From the NCBI GenBank assembly GCA_030142905.1, contig JASJOG010000064.1, positions 1,116,001 through 1,180,000 on the forward strand: a stretch of DNA of 64,000 nt. Reading direction: 5' to 3'. Within the stretch, counting starts at the first letter, position 1. Every line of letters starts with the position of its first letter. The position numbers were made by a program, and so were the translations under genes. The DNA is from Heliopora coerulea. Taxonomy: Eukaryota > Cnidaria > Anthozoa > Scleralcyonacea > Helioporidae. A model generated the notes under the pieces. It made no database searches, had not been told where the DNA came from, and saw only the letters and a list, made by a program, of their open reading frames with translations. This document shows, one piece after another, positions 43,190-54,332 of the stretch.

Positions 43190-45041
43190 TTATAAACTGA
43201 AGATAGTATTGAAGTGATGAATTTGGACGTTGAGATCGGGATTGATTTTGTTGATGTGAAGAGCCTCTTTGATTTTGAGGGAGAAGGTTGAATGAGCGGA
43301 GTCGATGATTTTAAAGCAAGAGTGCGAAAATTGCTTTTTACAAGAGGGAGAGACGTGAAGATGTTTGTAGATGTTTGAGTTTCTGTCCGTATTCGTGTGT
43401 TCCTTAATCCTGGAAGTTAATTGTCGAGAAGTTTCACCAATATAGCGGGAGTTACATCCTGCACAGGAAAATTGATATACTACCATAGATTTGGAAAGAT
43501 CAGGAATTGGATCTCTGAAACAAAAAAGGCTTTTTATCTTGTAAGATGTAAAGATAAGTTTGACTTCAATGTCCGTGCAGTAGCGTTTAATGAGTTGTGT
43601 TAGTTTACGTTGTGTGTGCCGTGAGTAATCACCTATATAAGGTAGTTTGAAATAACGTTTGTTGCTAGTTTGTTGTTCACCGTTTAAGTTGGTTGCGGAG
43701 TTAGTGGAGTCAATGTTTTTGTTGTTGTTCAAGTAGCGTTGTATAGTGTTGTTAATGAAATGAAAAGGAAAAGAGTTGCGTTGTAAGGTGAAAATTATGT
43801 TCTTTAAGTCCTGTTTAAAGGCGTTTTCTGTGCTATCCAATTTCCGTGCTCTGTCTATCAACGTTCGTATCAGTCCAGTTTTGTGGGTTAATGGTGTGAA
43901 GCTAAAATAGTTTGTCAATAGTCCTGTATACGTTGGTTTGTGGTAGGTAGAAGTGACACAGTTGTCATGTGATTTAGTAAGTAAGACATCAAGAAATAGC
44001 AGTTTATTGTCTCGTTCCGTTTCGTATGTAAAGTTTATGTTGTTGTGCTGTTTGTTGATGTAATCGAAAAATAGTGAAGCCTCAGTTTCGTCATTAAAAC
44101 ACAAAAAATGTCGTCAACATATCTGCGATAAAATAAAGGTTTATTGTTGTTGTAGTCGTTAATCCAGTTCCGTTCGTGAAAACCCATAAAACTGTTAGCT
44201 AAAGTGGGTGCTAAGGGTGAACCCATACTTACCCCGTCCGTTTGGTCGTAGTACTTACCGTCAAATAAAAAATGCGTCTCAGCAGTAGAGATGTTAAATA
44301 ATTGTTTTAGTTCTGTTCTGTTGATGGTAAATGTCGGGTTGTCGGTAAGAATTAAGTCAATAGCGATATCTATAGTTTCGGTTAGTGGTATGTTGGTAAA
44401 AAGGCTTTCAACATCGTAAGAAATAAAAAATTTTTCTTGTGGAGCGTTGGCGTTAAACGATAAGAAATCATCGACAAAAGTGAAAGAATCTTTGGCGGAA
44501 TGATCGTTGGGTGTGAGGGGGTTGAGTAATGAACTAAGGTATTTGGCTAGGTTATAATTATACGAATTGATAGAAGATACTATAGGTCTAAGCGGAGGTG
44601 TGTCATTAGGATAACGCAGTTTATGGAGTTTAGGTAAACCATATAGTCGAGCAGGTTGTGAGCCTCTGGGAACATGTCTTGATAGGTTTGTTCGTTTATG
44701 GAGCCTTTTTTCTTTAACTTACGTAAGAGTCGTTGTAGTCTTGCTTCACGGGAAATTGTGGGATCTTGAGAGAGTGGTTTAAACTTGGAGGTATTGTTTA
44801 TGATAGAATAGCAAGAATTGATGTATACCTGGCGATCCATAATGACCACACCATTGCCTTTGTCGGGTTTAAGGACGATGATCTTGTCATTATTTCGGAT
44901 GTTGCGTAGGATGTGATGTTTCTTTAAGTCGTTAGGTGTTGGGCGGTAAAAGGATACATACGTGTGTGCTAAATGGCCAAGTTCGGTTTTAAGATTTGAG
45001 TAGTCTTCCTGCATGGTGAGTTTGTTTTTAAGTGTGAGATG
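43190..45041 (-). pseudogene. Penelope-like RT + GIY-YIG protein, minus copy
   Basis: Longer of the two copies: it begins at the junction 45041 with LTLKNKLTMQEDYSNLKTEL, then FYRPTPNDLKKHHILRN and the Penelope RT1-type motif IVLKPDKGNGVVIMDR. A frameshift near 44660 moves the reading to LYGLPKLHK, PPLRPIVSS and MGSPLAPTLANSFMG (open 44226-44035), with the catalytic YVDD. A second frameshift right after YVDDIFCV leads to the open stretch 44104-43190 with the thumb and a GIY-YIG nuclease (VVYQFSCAGC, RYIGETSRQLTSRIKEH, IKEALHINKINPDLN). Two frameshifts disable it. Confidence 0.85.
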
Positions 45042-46746
45042 AATAATGACAAGATCATCGTCCTTAAACCCGACAAAGGCAATGGTGTGGTCATTATGGA
45101 TCGCCAGGTATACATCAATTCTTGCTATTCTATCATAAACAATACCTCCAAGTTTAAACCACTCTCTCAAGATCCCACAATTTCCCGTGAAGCAAGACTA
45201 CAACGACTCTTACGTAAGTTAAAGAAAAAAGGCTCCATAAACGAACAAACCTATCAAGACATGTTCCCAGAGGCTCACAACCTGCTCGACTATATGGTTT
45301 ACCTAAACTCCATAAACTGCGTTATCCTAATGACACACCTCCGCTTAGACCTATAGTATCTTCTATCAATTCGTATAATTATAACCTAGCCAAATACCTT
45401 AGTTCATTACTCAACCCCCTCACACCCAACGATCATTCCGCCAAAGATTCTTTCACTTTTGTCGATGATTTCTTATCGTTTAACGCCAACGCTCCACAAG
45501 AAAAATTTTTTATTTCTTACGATGTTGAAAGCCTTTTTACCAACATACCACTAACCGAAACTATAGATATCGCTATTGACTTAATTCTTACCGACAACCC
45601 GACATTTACCATCAACAGAACAGAACTAAAACAATTATTTAACATCTCTACTGCTGAGACGCATTTTTTATTTGACGGTAAGTACTACGACCAAACGGAC
45701 GGGGTAAGTATGGGTTCACCCTTAGCACCCACTTTAGCTAACAGTTTTATGGGTTTTCACGAACGGAACTGGATTAACGACTACAACAACAATAAACCTT
45801 TATTTTATCGCAGATATGTTGACGACATTTTTTGTGTTTTAATGACGAAACTGAGGCTTCACTATTTTTCGATTACATCAACAAACAGCACAACAACATA
45901 AACTTTACATACGAAACGGAACGAGACAATAAACTGCTATTTCTTGATGTCTTACTTACTAAATCACATGACAACTGTGTCACTTCTACCTACCACAAAC
46001 CAACGTATACAGGACTATTGACAAACTATTTTAGCTTCACACCATTAACCCACAAAACTGGACTGATACGAACGTTGATAGACAGAGCACGGAAATTGGA
46101 TAGCACAGAAAACGCCTTTAAACAGGACTTAAAGAACATAATTTTCACCTTACAACGCAACTCTTTTCCTTTTCATTTCATTAACAACACTATACAACGC
46201 TACTTGAACAACAACAAAAACATTGACTCCACTAACTCCGCAACCAACTTAAACGGTGAACAACAAACTAGCAACAAACGTTATTTCAAACTACCTTATA
46301 TAGGTGATTACTCACGGCACACACAACGTAAACTAACACAACTCATTAAACGCTACTGCACGGACATTGAAGTCAAACTTATCTTTACATCTTACAAGAT
46401 AAAAAGCCTTTTTTGTTTCAGAGATCCAATTCCTGATCTTTCCAAATCTATGGTAGTATATCAATTTTCCTGTGCAGGATGTAACTCCCGCTATATTGGT
46501 GAAACTTCTCGACAATTAACTTCCAGGATTAAGGAACACACGAATACGGACAGAAACTCAAACATCTACAAACATCTTCACGTCTCTCCCTCTTGTAAAA
46601 AGCAATTTTCGCACTCTTGCTTTAAAATCATCGACTCCGCTCATTCAACCTTCTCCCTCAAAATCAAAGAGGCTCTTCACATCAACAAAATCAATCCCGA
46701 TCTCAACGTCCAAATTCATCACTTCAATACTATCTTCAGTTTATAA
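45042..46746 (+). pseudogene. Penelope-like RT + GIY-YIG protein, plus copy
   Basis: Starts inside the RT1 motif at DKIIVLKPDKGNG (5' truncated). It shares both frameshifts with the minus copy: near 45260-45280 (after EAHNLL) and after YVDDIFCV at about 45840. The open stretch 45832-46746 has 304 codons, identical in protein to the minus copy. GIY-YIG landmarks in that stretch: VVYQ (208-211), C214-X2-C217, RYIGET (220-225), catalytic R232 and E280. This is the endonuclease type that distinguishes EN-plus Penelope elements. Confidence 0.87.
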
Positions 46747-46875
46747 ATACACCTATCATCACTTTATGCAAATAATCCTGTATTTGTAAGCAGATCACTT
46801 CCTCATCAATTGTAAATAATTTATTCATATCCTAACTCATATATTATTGTATCATATTACCTCACATCATTCATT

Positions 46876-46922
46876 CTGCACTGAAGATGGCATCTTGAAG
46901 TTGTCGAAACATGTATGCTTTT
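46876..46922 (+). ncRNA. Hammerhead-like motif at Penelope 3' end
   Basis: TGCA, then CTGAAGA (fits CUGANGA), a U bulge, stem II GGCATCTT/AAGTTGTC-like, GAAAC, AT, GTA (NUH type) and TGC, giving only 3 bp of stem I. The minus copy repeats it inverted at about 43024-43060. Hammerheads are known in Penelope terminal regions. This one has a bulge in stem II and a short stem I, so it is a weak candidate. Confidence 0.35.
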
Positions 46923-46981
46923 AAAAAATGTATCGTTTTCTTTAAATATGTATTGACTTTGTTGCTACTGAGAAATTATGG

Positions 46982-48916
46982 AGACATTGCAGACCTGGCA
47001 AAAATACTTGGGCGTGGCACATAAGGAACAGGAGGGATTCTGGACTTGGACATGTTCAAATGTTGATCTTTATGTGCCTTCCTTATCTTTTTGCTGCAGA
47101 GAGCACAATTTCCTTTGGTAGAGAGCACGTTTGGAACATGCTGGCCAACATCTTGCAACCTTAGGCACTCATTACGGGGTCCAATACTGGCATGACATTC
47201 CTTGCGCATACCTTCAATAAGACTTCCAGCCAATTCAATCCTAAAATCTAGGGCAGATTTTCCACCCCTCTCTGTACCTTCTCTTTGATCACACTCAATG
47301 ACAAAGGCATTGTGGATGGCAACCTCCACCTCGTGAAAAAGAACTTTACGATACCATTTCACTGTTTTGCGTAAGCAACTATAATACTTCAGCATTTGAT
47401 ATCCTTGATCCACACCTCCCATATATTTGTTATAATCCTTCAAAAGAGGGGGACAGGCCACATCTCCCGTTTGTCCTCCCTCACCAGCACCCCTACGCTT
47501 GACAACATGACAATGTACTGGGGTTCGCTTGCTAGATTCAGGGGGATGAATGGTGAACAAAAAATATACTGGCTTGCTATCAACCCAAGCGACACTAACA
47601 AGGGGCCCACTCACACACCACTGAATTGTACCCCTTGCTAAACCTTTAGGGTTGTGAATAACTATTTCTTTAGGGAAATTTCTACTCCTAGTCTTAATTG
47701 TGCCACATGCATAAATCTTATTTTCGAAAAGAAAACTGTAAAGGTCAACATTAGTATAATAATTATCAGTGTAAAGGTGGTGTCCCTTTCCTTCTAAACC
47801 TTCGCATAAACTCTTCACAACTTTTGTTACTAAACCTACTTCAGGTTTTCCTCCAGGGTTTTTACCAATGTAAATCTGCTGCTTATAAATATATTTGGTC
47901 TCAGAATCAGCCAACACCCAAACTTTGATCCCGAATCATATAGGCTTATTGGCTATAAACTGTTGGAAAGGCAATCGCCCTCTCCATGGTATCATGCACT
48001 CATCAACACTTATATTCTTGTGAAGTTCATAAGCACACTCAAACTTTGGGAAAAGAAGTGACAATAAGGGTTTGATCTTATGCAATTTGTCATGGCCAGG
48101 CATACCCATAGGAACAACGTTTACATCATCTGAGACGTGAAGATATCGCAGAATTTGGAAGAAACGGTTCCTTGCCATAACTTGACAAAAAGAAGGAACA
48201 TTTGTTAGCCATCTCTGTTGCCATTACATTCTTGCCTCTGGTAGCTTCACAACACCCATGGCAATGTTTAGGCCAAAGAAAGCTTTCATATCCTGTAAAG
48301 TTACATTTTTCCAGTCACCACCTTCACTGCCATCAGCTCTTTTCCTTTCAGCATTCAAATTTGTCCTGGTGATCAGGAGATCCCAAACTTCTTGATCAAA
48401 AAAAAGTTCAAAGTATTCTAAAGCAATTGTCTGTTCTCTTTTTCCCCTTCTTGTTGGCCCTACACTGCTTGTAAACTTCTTTATGGTCCTTTTTGTTACC
48501 TGAGATGACCATTTATATAATTGGCTGCCATCTTGGCGTGCTGTTTGGTCACGAGAGCAGCGAACTCTTTTGTCTCTTGTTGCTGCTCTGCCTCTGATTT
48601 TACCATGAGTCTGAGTATTTGAGGTGGCTGCACATTGTTCAAGTCGACTTGATGTTTGTTGTCGCTGATGCGGGTCATAGTTGTTCGTTTCAGCATCTGA
48701 ATCACTCGAAGAACATGTCTCTTCTTGATTAGTTGATATACCATCACCAGACATGTTCTCGTGAACAGCTAACTTTTCAGGAAATGAGGCAAGAAGTTCA
48801 TCATCTTCAAGTTCTGACTCTGATGAATCGTAAACAGAGTTTTCGTTGTTATTCTCCTCCATTGCCTCTAAAACATCTTCAATTCCCATCAAACGTCTAC
48901 GTTTGACCGACGCCAT
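46982..48916 (-). pseudogene. piggyBac transposase with two nonsense codons, 3' end split
   Basis: One continuous frame from ATG 48916. The acidic N-terminus (YDSSESELEDDELLASFPEK) is followed by FELFFDQEVWDLLITRTNLN, then TAA at 48223-48221, MARNRFFQILRYLHVSDDVN and NISVDECMIPWRGRLPFQQ (first Asp). TGA at 47938-47936 interrupts; then GIKVWVLADSET, HHLYTDNYYTNVDLYSFL (second Asp) and DYNKYMGGVDQGYQMLKYYS (third Asp). A cysteine motif (CALCSKKIRKAHKDQH) precedes the end. The DDD triad of DDE_Tnp_1_7 is intact; two in-frame stops and the Penelope dimer inserted at 46981 disable it. The frame 48916-46976 is divisible by three. Confidence 0.88.
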
Positions 48917-49299
48917 TTTTAAAGGGACAGCAATGTAAACAATGGAGCCAAAACTATCAAATTATTTGTAGAAACCTTGTGAAACAACCATCCAAATGCC
49001 CAAGTTTGAAGGAAACTTACCCGACAATGTAACCTGGCCCAAATTATCTAATATTAGTGCCCAGTGACAGCTCAATGGTCTGCTTATTGTGAATTCATTA
49101 TCAAGTAGCACTATAGTGCTACTTGGGAAGGAACCCTCGCCCACCCGTCCAATACATCTCTCGAGAATCCAAGTAACATTGACAGTTTTTCAAAGTTGTC
49201 AAAAAGACAAATCGTCCTTACTATAACTGGAAGAGGTAATGCAATAAAAAAACCCAAACAATATTTCGCCCCAAGTATTAACAACCCAAACTGGAAATT
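48917..49299. other. piggyBac 5' flank with dispersed repeat copy B
   Basis: Contains the perfect 14-base palindrome AGCACTATAGTGCT near 49110 and, at 49131-49163, AACCCTCGCCCACCCGTCC followed by AATACATCTCTCGA, matching 42603-42635 in the same orientation. A TTAA-flanked piggyBac terminus was not found. Confidence 0.45.
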
Positions 49300-49447
49300 A
49301 TTTTACATTCAAACTGCTTGTCGTCATATTTACGTTTAAAATTTCTATTCTGTTTTATTAAAACAAAACGTTTGGTGAGAATAACCTTTAACGATTTAAT
49401 AAATGATAAGAGATCCATTCTGATAATTCTACTGCTTATCAATGGAT

Positions 49448-49750
49448 AAAGTAAATGGTTTGAACCTGGGAGAATCGTGACATGTTTGAGGAAGTTGATC
49501 GTCCAGGTTAGTGTATTCTTAAGAAAGACTGTTGGTTGAAGTGACTGACGTTTCGACAGCCTTAGCGGCGGTCATCTTCAGAGTCAAAAGGAGAGTAAAT
49601 GTCAGGTTCGCCTGTATTTGTGTATTTTATTTGTTCTCTCCTTTTGACTCCGAAGATGACCGCCGCTAAGGCTGTAGAAACGTCAGTCACTTCAACCAAC
49701 AGTCTTTCTCAAGACTACACTAACCTGGACGATCAACTTCCTCAAACATG
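49448..49750. mobile_element. 303-bp palindromic retroelement with 12-bp target duplication
   Basis: TTATCAATGGAT is duplicated at 49436-49447 and 49751-49762. The related copy near 53955 (inverted) has the site once without the insert (AACAATGGAT), which confirms a real insertion. Arms of about 115 bp (from CATGTTTGAGGAAG and its inverse) surround a 40-base centre. The left side extends 33 bases beyond the arm. Each arm carries a hammerhead-like motif. Too short to code; probably mobilised by a Penelope-like enzyme. Confidence 0.8.
49540..49598 (-). ncRNA. Hammerhead-like motif, left arm of palindrome
   Basis: Minus strand: TGACT then CTGAAGA, T, GACCGCC/GGCTGTC stem II with one mismatch, GAAAC, GTC, then AGTCA. 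The flanking TGACT and AGTCA form a perfect 5-bp stem I around the core and cleavage triplet. Stem III is minimal (A-U only). The right arm (49630-49690, +) has the same stem I but core changes CCGAAGA and GTAGAAAC, so only the left arm could be active. Confidence 0.45.
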
Positions 49751-50046
49751 TTATCAATGGATGTTAATAGCAAGACCCTGCATTAATTGCGATCTTGAGA
49801 TATTTCGAGTCGTTTTCCGATCAAACTTTTCACTCATTTTGCTTTAAAGAAAGATTTTTTATTAGATAGCCAGGCTTTCCGTCTTAAAATTGGATCATTC
49901 TCAAAGGTTACCGGTCAGATATCTGCATCACGGACAGCTCATGAGTGAAAATTTTTTTTGATATTTTTTGTCTTAAAAAACTGATAAATTCTATATTATC
50001 TCAAAGTTGGTTAATATGTCAATTAGAAGTGCTATGAAGAAGATTT

Positions 50047-50440
50047 ATGCTAAGTATTCATCCGACGGTACAACACTTTGTTGACGAAGATGAAACGAAT
50101 TACCAAGCCGACGAAATAAACAAAGAAAACATGAATGAGTTCAGCATTTTTATCGCTGACCAAAAATCGGAAAATACAAAACATAAAACAAAATACGACA
50201 AGCAAACCTTGTGCAAGTTTTGTCGAAAGAAGAACGAGAAGAGGGAAGTAAAAGTTGTACTTTTTTCAGTAAAACATCAATAAAAAAGAAAAATGGCGTA
50301 CAAACCTGCAACTCTTGCGTATTTTCATCAAAGCATTCAGTGGCACCTCAATACAAACAATTCGGCGGTAAATTTACGCAAAGACGACTTTAAACTTTCT
50401 TAAGAGGTTTTAAAATCCTGATGAAAGCATTACTGATCAA
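50047..50440 (+). pseudogene. Crypton/QRICH1-like recombinase N-terminal fragment
   Basis: 50047-50283 reads EINKENMNEFSIFIADQKSE, NTKHKTKYDKQTLCKFCRKK, NEKREVKV. After a frame change near 50255: PATLAYFHQSIQWHLNTNNS, AVNLRKDDFKLS. The order (RKT..D...F, then PATL..F..SI...L...N, then DD.F) resembles the core-binding part of animal Crypton-type tyrosine recombinases and the derived ZMYM/QRICH1/KCTD1-type proteins. The catalytic domain is absent. Recognition is from memory and moderate. Confidence 0.4.
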
Positions 50441-51421
50441 ATACGGTAAAGGTCATCATGCACAAATCACTCTCAAAGTGAGAAAGACTGAAACGGACAA
50501 CTGTTTTGTTGCCGAAGGATAACTTGGTGACTAAAAACAAGTTAGCTTTGCGAAGAGTTACCTGGTGGCTGTTTACCTTGCATTTTTGTTTCGAGCCAAA
50601 AGTACATCCTAACGTCTTCAGTGGGGCGACATTTCATAGGGGAAAAAATCCTGATTGAGGCGATGACATCTTTGTGTGGAAAGCGGAGAGAGCATCCAAA
50701 GATTGTCATGGCCTGAACAACTCTTCTGGACGATGAGTGTGCTATCCCACTTCTCAAACAATTGACCACGAACACTGTCCGGTTAAATGTTGCAAAATGT
50801 TCAAAAGTAATCATCCTACAGAGATGAATGAACCAGAATCTTCATTCTACTTTACCAATAAACACCAGTAAAATCCAAGCGATAATATTTGGTACAAGAA
50901 GTCTCCCTTAGGGAAGAATTAAGTCGGGAAGCTACTTTTGAAAGCTACTCGATTCAGACGTATCTGTGATTGTGTAGCTCAGGTAAGTGGTTACCAGAAC
51001 GTAAAAAGTCCCAAGATTTATACAAATCGACATCTATTCAACTTCAGCGAAGAATGTCGTTTTAATACAGTTAGTCGCTTAGCAAATGTCCTGACATCAA
51101 GCGAGTTCCCTTACGTCTTTTGTTCATATAAATCAAAAAGAACCAAGACAATTTGTTGCTGCAAAAAGTGAACAGTTGGCAAATACGTATTGCAAGGAGC
51201 TAATTTTGGGAACAGCTCTTTCAAGTCGTAAATTGTCCAGTTACTGAGGTGGCCCTCAAAAGCGGAACCAGCCGCAGGCACCAAGAAAGCCATTTCGTTT
51301 GCCGGTCTTAAATCATTTACTGGCTTCAGTGTTCAAATAATGTAAACAACTTGCGAGAGATCCATACAAGGGAAAAAGAACGAGACCAAATCGATTTGCT
51401 TTAATACGGTACCTAAGTATG

Positions 51422-51486
51422 GTTTGGTCAACAACATACCAGTCCCCGAGCTTGCACACGGTATTTTTTAATTGACCGGAATCCTT

Positions 51487-51565
<79 letters not shown>

Positions 51566-51605
51566 TATATGGAATCCGGTGAGACTGGTATGTTGTTGAC
51601 CAAAC
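51422..51605. repeat. Inverted repeat (23-bp arms) around AT microsatellite
   Basis: GTTTGGTCAACAACATACCA and three more bases at 51422-51444 are exactly inverted at 51583-51605. GGAATCC occurs inside each arm, and the centre is (AT)n from 51489 to 51570. Similarity extends a little outside the arms (ACCTAAG against TTAGGT). It lies exactly between the two inverted LINE-related copies. Confidence 0.8.
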
Positions 51606-51617
51606 ATTAGGTTACCT

Positions 51618-53290
51618 GAAGTTTGAAGTTTGAAGTTTGAAGTATGAAGTTTGAAGTTTAGTTTAATTCACCAAGTCGTTACGTTAGTAAAAAAAATAAT
51701 TATAAATACAAATATAATGGCGAGGAGACCTCCGGAAACCATAGGGCTTTTTCGAGGGAGGTCACCTCATTACAATTACATTACATTATACGACATTACG
51801 ATACAATTAAGAAAGAAACTAATCTATTCGATTAATTAGTAGATTGAGCATTCCCTTCCTAAAACAACGTAGAGTATCTGAATTGGCAATATTATTTGGT
51901 AGAGAGTTCCAAACTTTTGGTCCTTGAAATGGGATAGTAAATTGTTTTATGGTGGTTCTACAAGGATGTGTTCGATAATTGACTGCTGCTTTTGTGTTGT
52001 ACGTATTTCATTGCTTTTTATAAACAGTGTAGAAAATGGTGACGGTAGTAAGTGGTTATGATAAAGAAACATGAATTTAGCCAGGTAAAAAGAGTTAATT
52101 TTGAAGATGTCAAGCAATTTTAACGGGGAAAAAAGTGGTGTAGTATGAGCACGATAATTAGAGTTTAATATTGCTCGCACAGCACGTTTTTGTAGCAGGA
52201 AATATCCTATTTAAGCTGGTTTCATGGGTGGATCCCCAGATTAAATTACAATAACTTAGATAAGGATAAATTAAAGTGTAGTACAGTAATAACTTTGTTG
52301 TGGTAGATAAATAAATGCGGGATCTGTAAATTATTCCTACTGACTTAGAAATCTTTTTACAAATGTAATTTATATGCGGTTTCCAGGATAAGTTTTCGTG
52401 AAGAAATACTCCTAGAAATTTAACAACTTGTTCTTGTTTAAGTAACTTACCATCGAATGAAAGTGACAAATTGCCACCCATTCTTTTTTGTTTAGATTTA
52501 AAAACAACGTAGTTGGTTTTCTTTATGTTAACAGATAACTTGATAGCTTTCATTCAGGTATTAAATTTAGGCAATTCCTCATTCAGGACAGCATCCAATT
52601 GTTGAATATTGGAGTGAGAGTAAAAAATGAAGGTGTCATCAGCAAACCTTATGGTTTCAGTTAGGTTCGAAACATTTGGAAGATCATTGATATAAAAAAG
52701 AAAGAATAGCGGCCCCAAAATAGAGCCTTGTGGCACTCCACACGCAATGGTTTGTAAGGATGAAGAAGTGTTGTTGTATTGTACGAATTGTTTGCGATTA
52801 GAAAAATAACTTTTTATCCATTGTAGTGCCACCAGCCCACGAATACCATAGTGTTCAAGTTTAGAAAATAATATTTCATGATTTAAGGTATCGAATGCTT
52901 TAGACAAGTCTATAAAAGAGTCCAGCAGTAATTTCATTGCATTCAATTGATGATGCTATCTTATTAACAAGGTGAACAAGTGCAAGACAGGTTGAGCGCT
53001 TTTTATGGAAGCCAAATTGATAGCAATGTAAAATATCAAATCGATCAACAAAGTCGATTAAAGGGTTATACATTATCCTATCAAAACATTTTGAGAAATT
53101 AGATAATAGCGAAATTGGTCTGTGATTGAAAAAAAAGTTCAGGATCATCCATTTTATATATGGAAATTAATTTAGCTATTTTTAATTGATCCGGGAATAT
53201 TCCTTTTATAAAAGATAAATTAATGATATGCACCAGAGCCTCAGAAATATACTTAGGTCCGTATCGTAGCAAATCGGTTTGGTCTAAGAC
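51618..53290 (-). mobile_element. CR1/Jockey-like LINE with GAAGTTT-repeat tail
   Basis: Reading on the minus strand from 53290: DLLRYGPKYISEALVHIINL, HRPISLLSNFSKCFDRIMYN, DLSKAFDTLNHEILFSKLEH, CGVPQGSILGPLFFLFYIND, the catalytic box FADDTFIFYSH, and the thumb region FLGVFLHENLSWKPHINYIC, YYTLIYPYLSYCNLIWGS. The frame changes near 52555 and 52920. The 3' end is a run of about six 7-base units (AAACTTC on the minus strand, 51618-51660), serving as its tail. The 5' part probably continues into 53291-54100. Not intact. Confidence 0.82.
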
Positions 53291-54100
53291 GTTGTTTACA
53301 TCATTTGAACACAGAAGCCAGTAAATGATTTAAAACCGACAAACGAAATGGCTTTCTTGGTGCTTGCGGCTGGTTTCACTTTCGGATCCATCTTAGTATC
53401 TGGACAATTGGAAAGTTGAAAGAGCAGTTCCCAAAGTTAGCTCCTTGGAATATGCATTGGCCAACTGTTCATTTGTTGCAGCAACGCTTTGTCTTGGTTC
53501 TTCCTGATAAATATGAACAAAAGACGTAAGGGAACTCACTTAATGTCAAGACATTTGCTAAGCGACTAAGTGTAAGCGACATTTTTCGCTGAAGTTGAAT
53601 AGATGCTGATTTGTATAAATCTCGAGACTTTTCAAGTTCTGGTAACCACTTACTTGAGCAACACAATCACAGGTAAGTCTGAATCGAGTAGCTTTGAAAT
53701 ACAAGTTCTGCGAACGGAATTGTTTTGAGCAGCTTTCAGAAGTGGCTTCCCGACTTCATCATTCTCCAAGGGACACTTTTTGTGCCAAATATTATCTCCG
53801 ACCGGTTACCTTTGAGGATGTTCCAATTTTAAGACGAAAAGCCTGGCCATATAATAACAAGTCTTTCTTTAAAGCAACATGAGTGAAAAGTTTGACCGGA
53901 AAAAGACTCGAAATACCTCAAGATCGCAAATACACGGTCTTGACACAAACATCCATTGTTTAGCAGTAGAACTGTCAGAACGGGTCTCTTACCATTCATC
54001 AAACCATTTAAGGTTGTTCTCGCCAAACGCTTTGTTTTAATAAAACTTAATCGAAATTTTAATCATAAATATGACGACAAGCAGTTTAAATATAAGCTAT
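53291..54100 (-). repeat. LINE 5' region, inverted partner of 49300-51445
   Basis: Continuous on the minus strand with the RT frame ending at 53290 and similar to the plus-strand copy at 49.3-51.4 kb, but without its 303-bp and 0.95-kb inserts. Coding is weak (KPAASTKKAISFVGFKSF-like fragment). It serves as the empty-site reference for the palindrome insertion. Confidence 0.5.
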
Positions 54101-54134
54101 GTAGGTTATTAATTTGAGGCCGAATTGTGCGTGC

Positions 54135-54181
<47 letters not shown>

Positions 54182-54332
54182 GTTACTTTATTATAAAGGC
54201 TATTTTCTACAATCATATTTCCGGGTTTCACCCAGAGACCTGGGGCAATAAGAAAGATAATACTATTAACTTTCTGATGTTAATTTTGATGAATAAAGGG
54301 ATTAAGACAAGTTGTTAGACGAAGCAATTAAA

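Larger units (their letters stand above)
43024..46981. mobile_element. Inverted dimer of a Penelope-like element, with 13-bp target duplication
   Basis: Two 5'-truncated copies lie head to head. Arms 43022-44894 (minus copy) and 45042-46914 (plus copy) are reverse complements over 1873 bp, with no difference found where I compared them. The 147-bp centre (44895-45041) is extra 5' sequence of the minus copy. AGACATTGCAGAC stands at 43011-43023 and again at 46982-46994, a 13-bp target duplication around the whole unit. The plus copy has a 67-base tail that the minus copy lacks. The target was a piggyBac coding region. Penelope elements are known for truncated, inverted partner copies. Confidence 0.88.
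49300..51445 (+). mobile_element. LINE-related repeat copy, interrupted twice
   Basis: Similar, in inverted orientation, to 53200-54100. Shared blocks include AAACTGCTTGTCGTCATATTT, TTTATTAAAACAAARCGTTT, ACTCGAAATACCTC (inverted), AATCATTTACTGGCTTC and GATTTGCT..ATACGG..CCTAAGTAT. At its downstream end it enters the start of a CR1-like RT frame (DLL.YG...), so both copies seem to be 5' parts of one LINE family. This copy carries a 303-bp palindrome (49448-49750) and about 0.95 kb (49918-50877) absent from the other copy. Confidence 0.55.

Noticed and set aside
44996..45170. N-terminal part of a 196-codon minus-strand frame (MREWFKLGG...)
   Set aside because: The part before LTLKNK is the antisense of the plus-strand Penelope copy, created by the palindrome; only the part after the junction is real coding.
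42603..49163. The 33-base direct repeat as the target duplication of piggyBac
   Set aside because: piggyBac duplicates only TTAA; the repeat is part of a dispersed family with a third copy at 59.8 kb.
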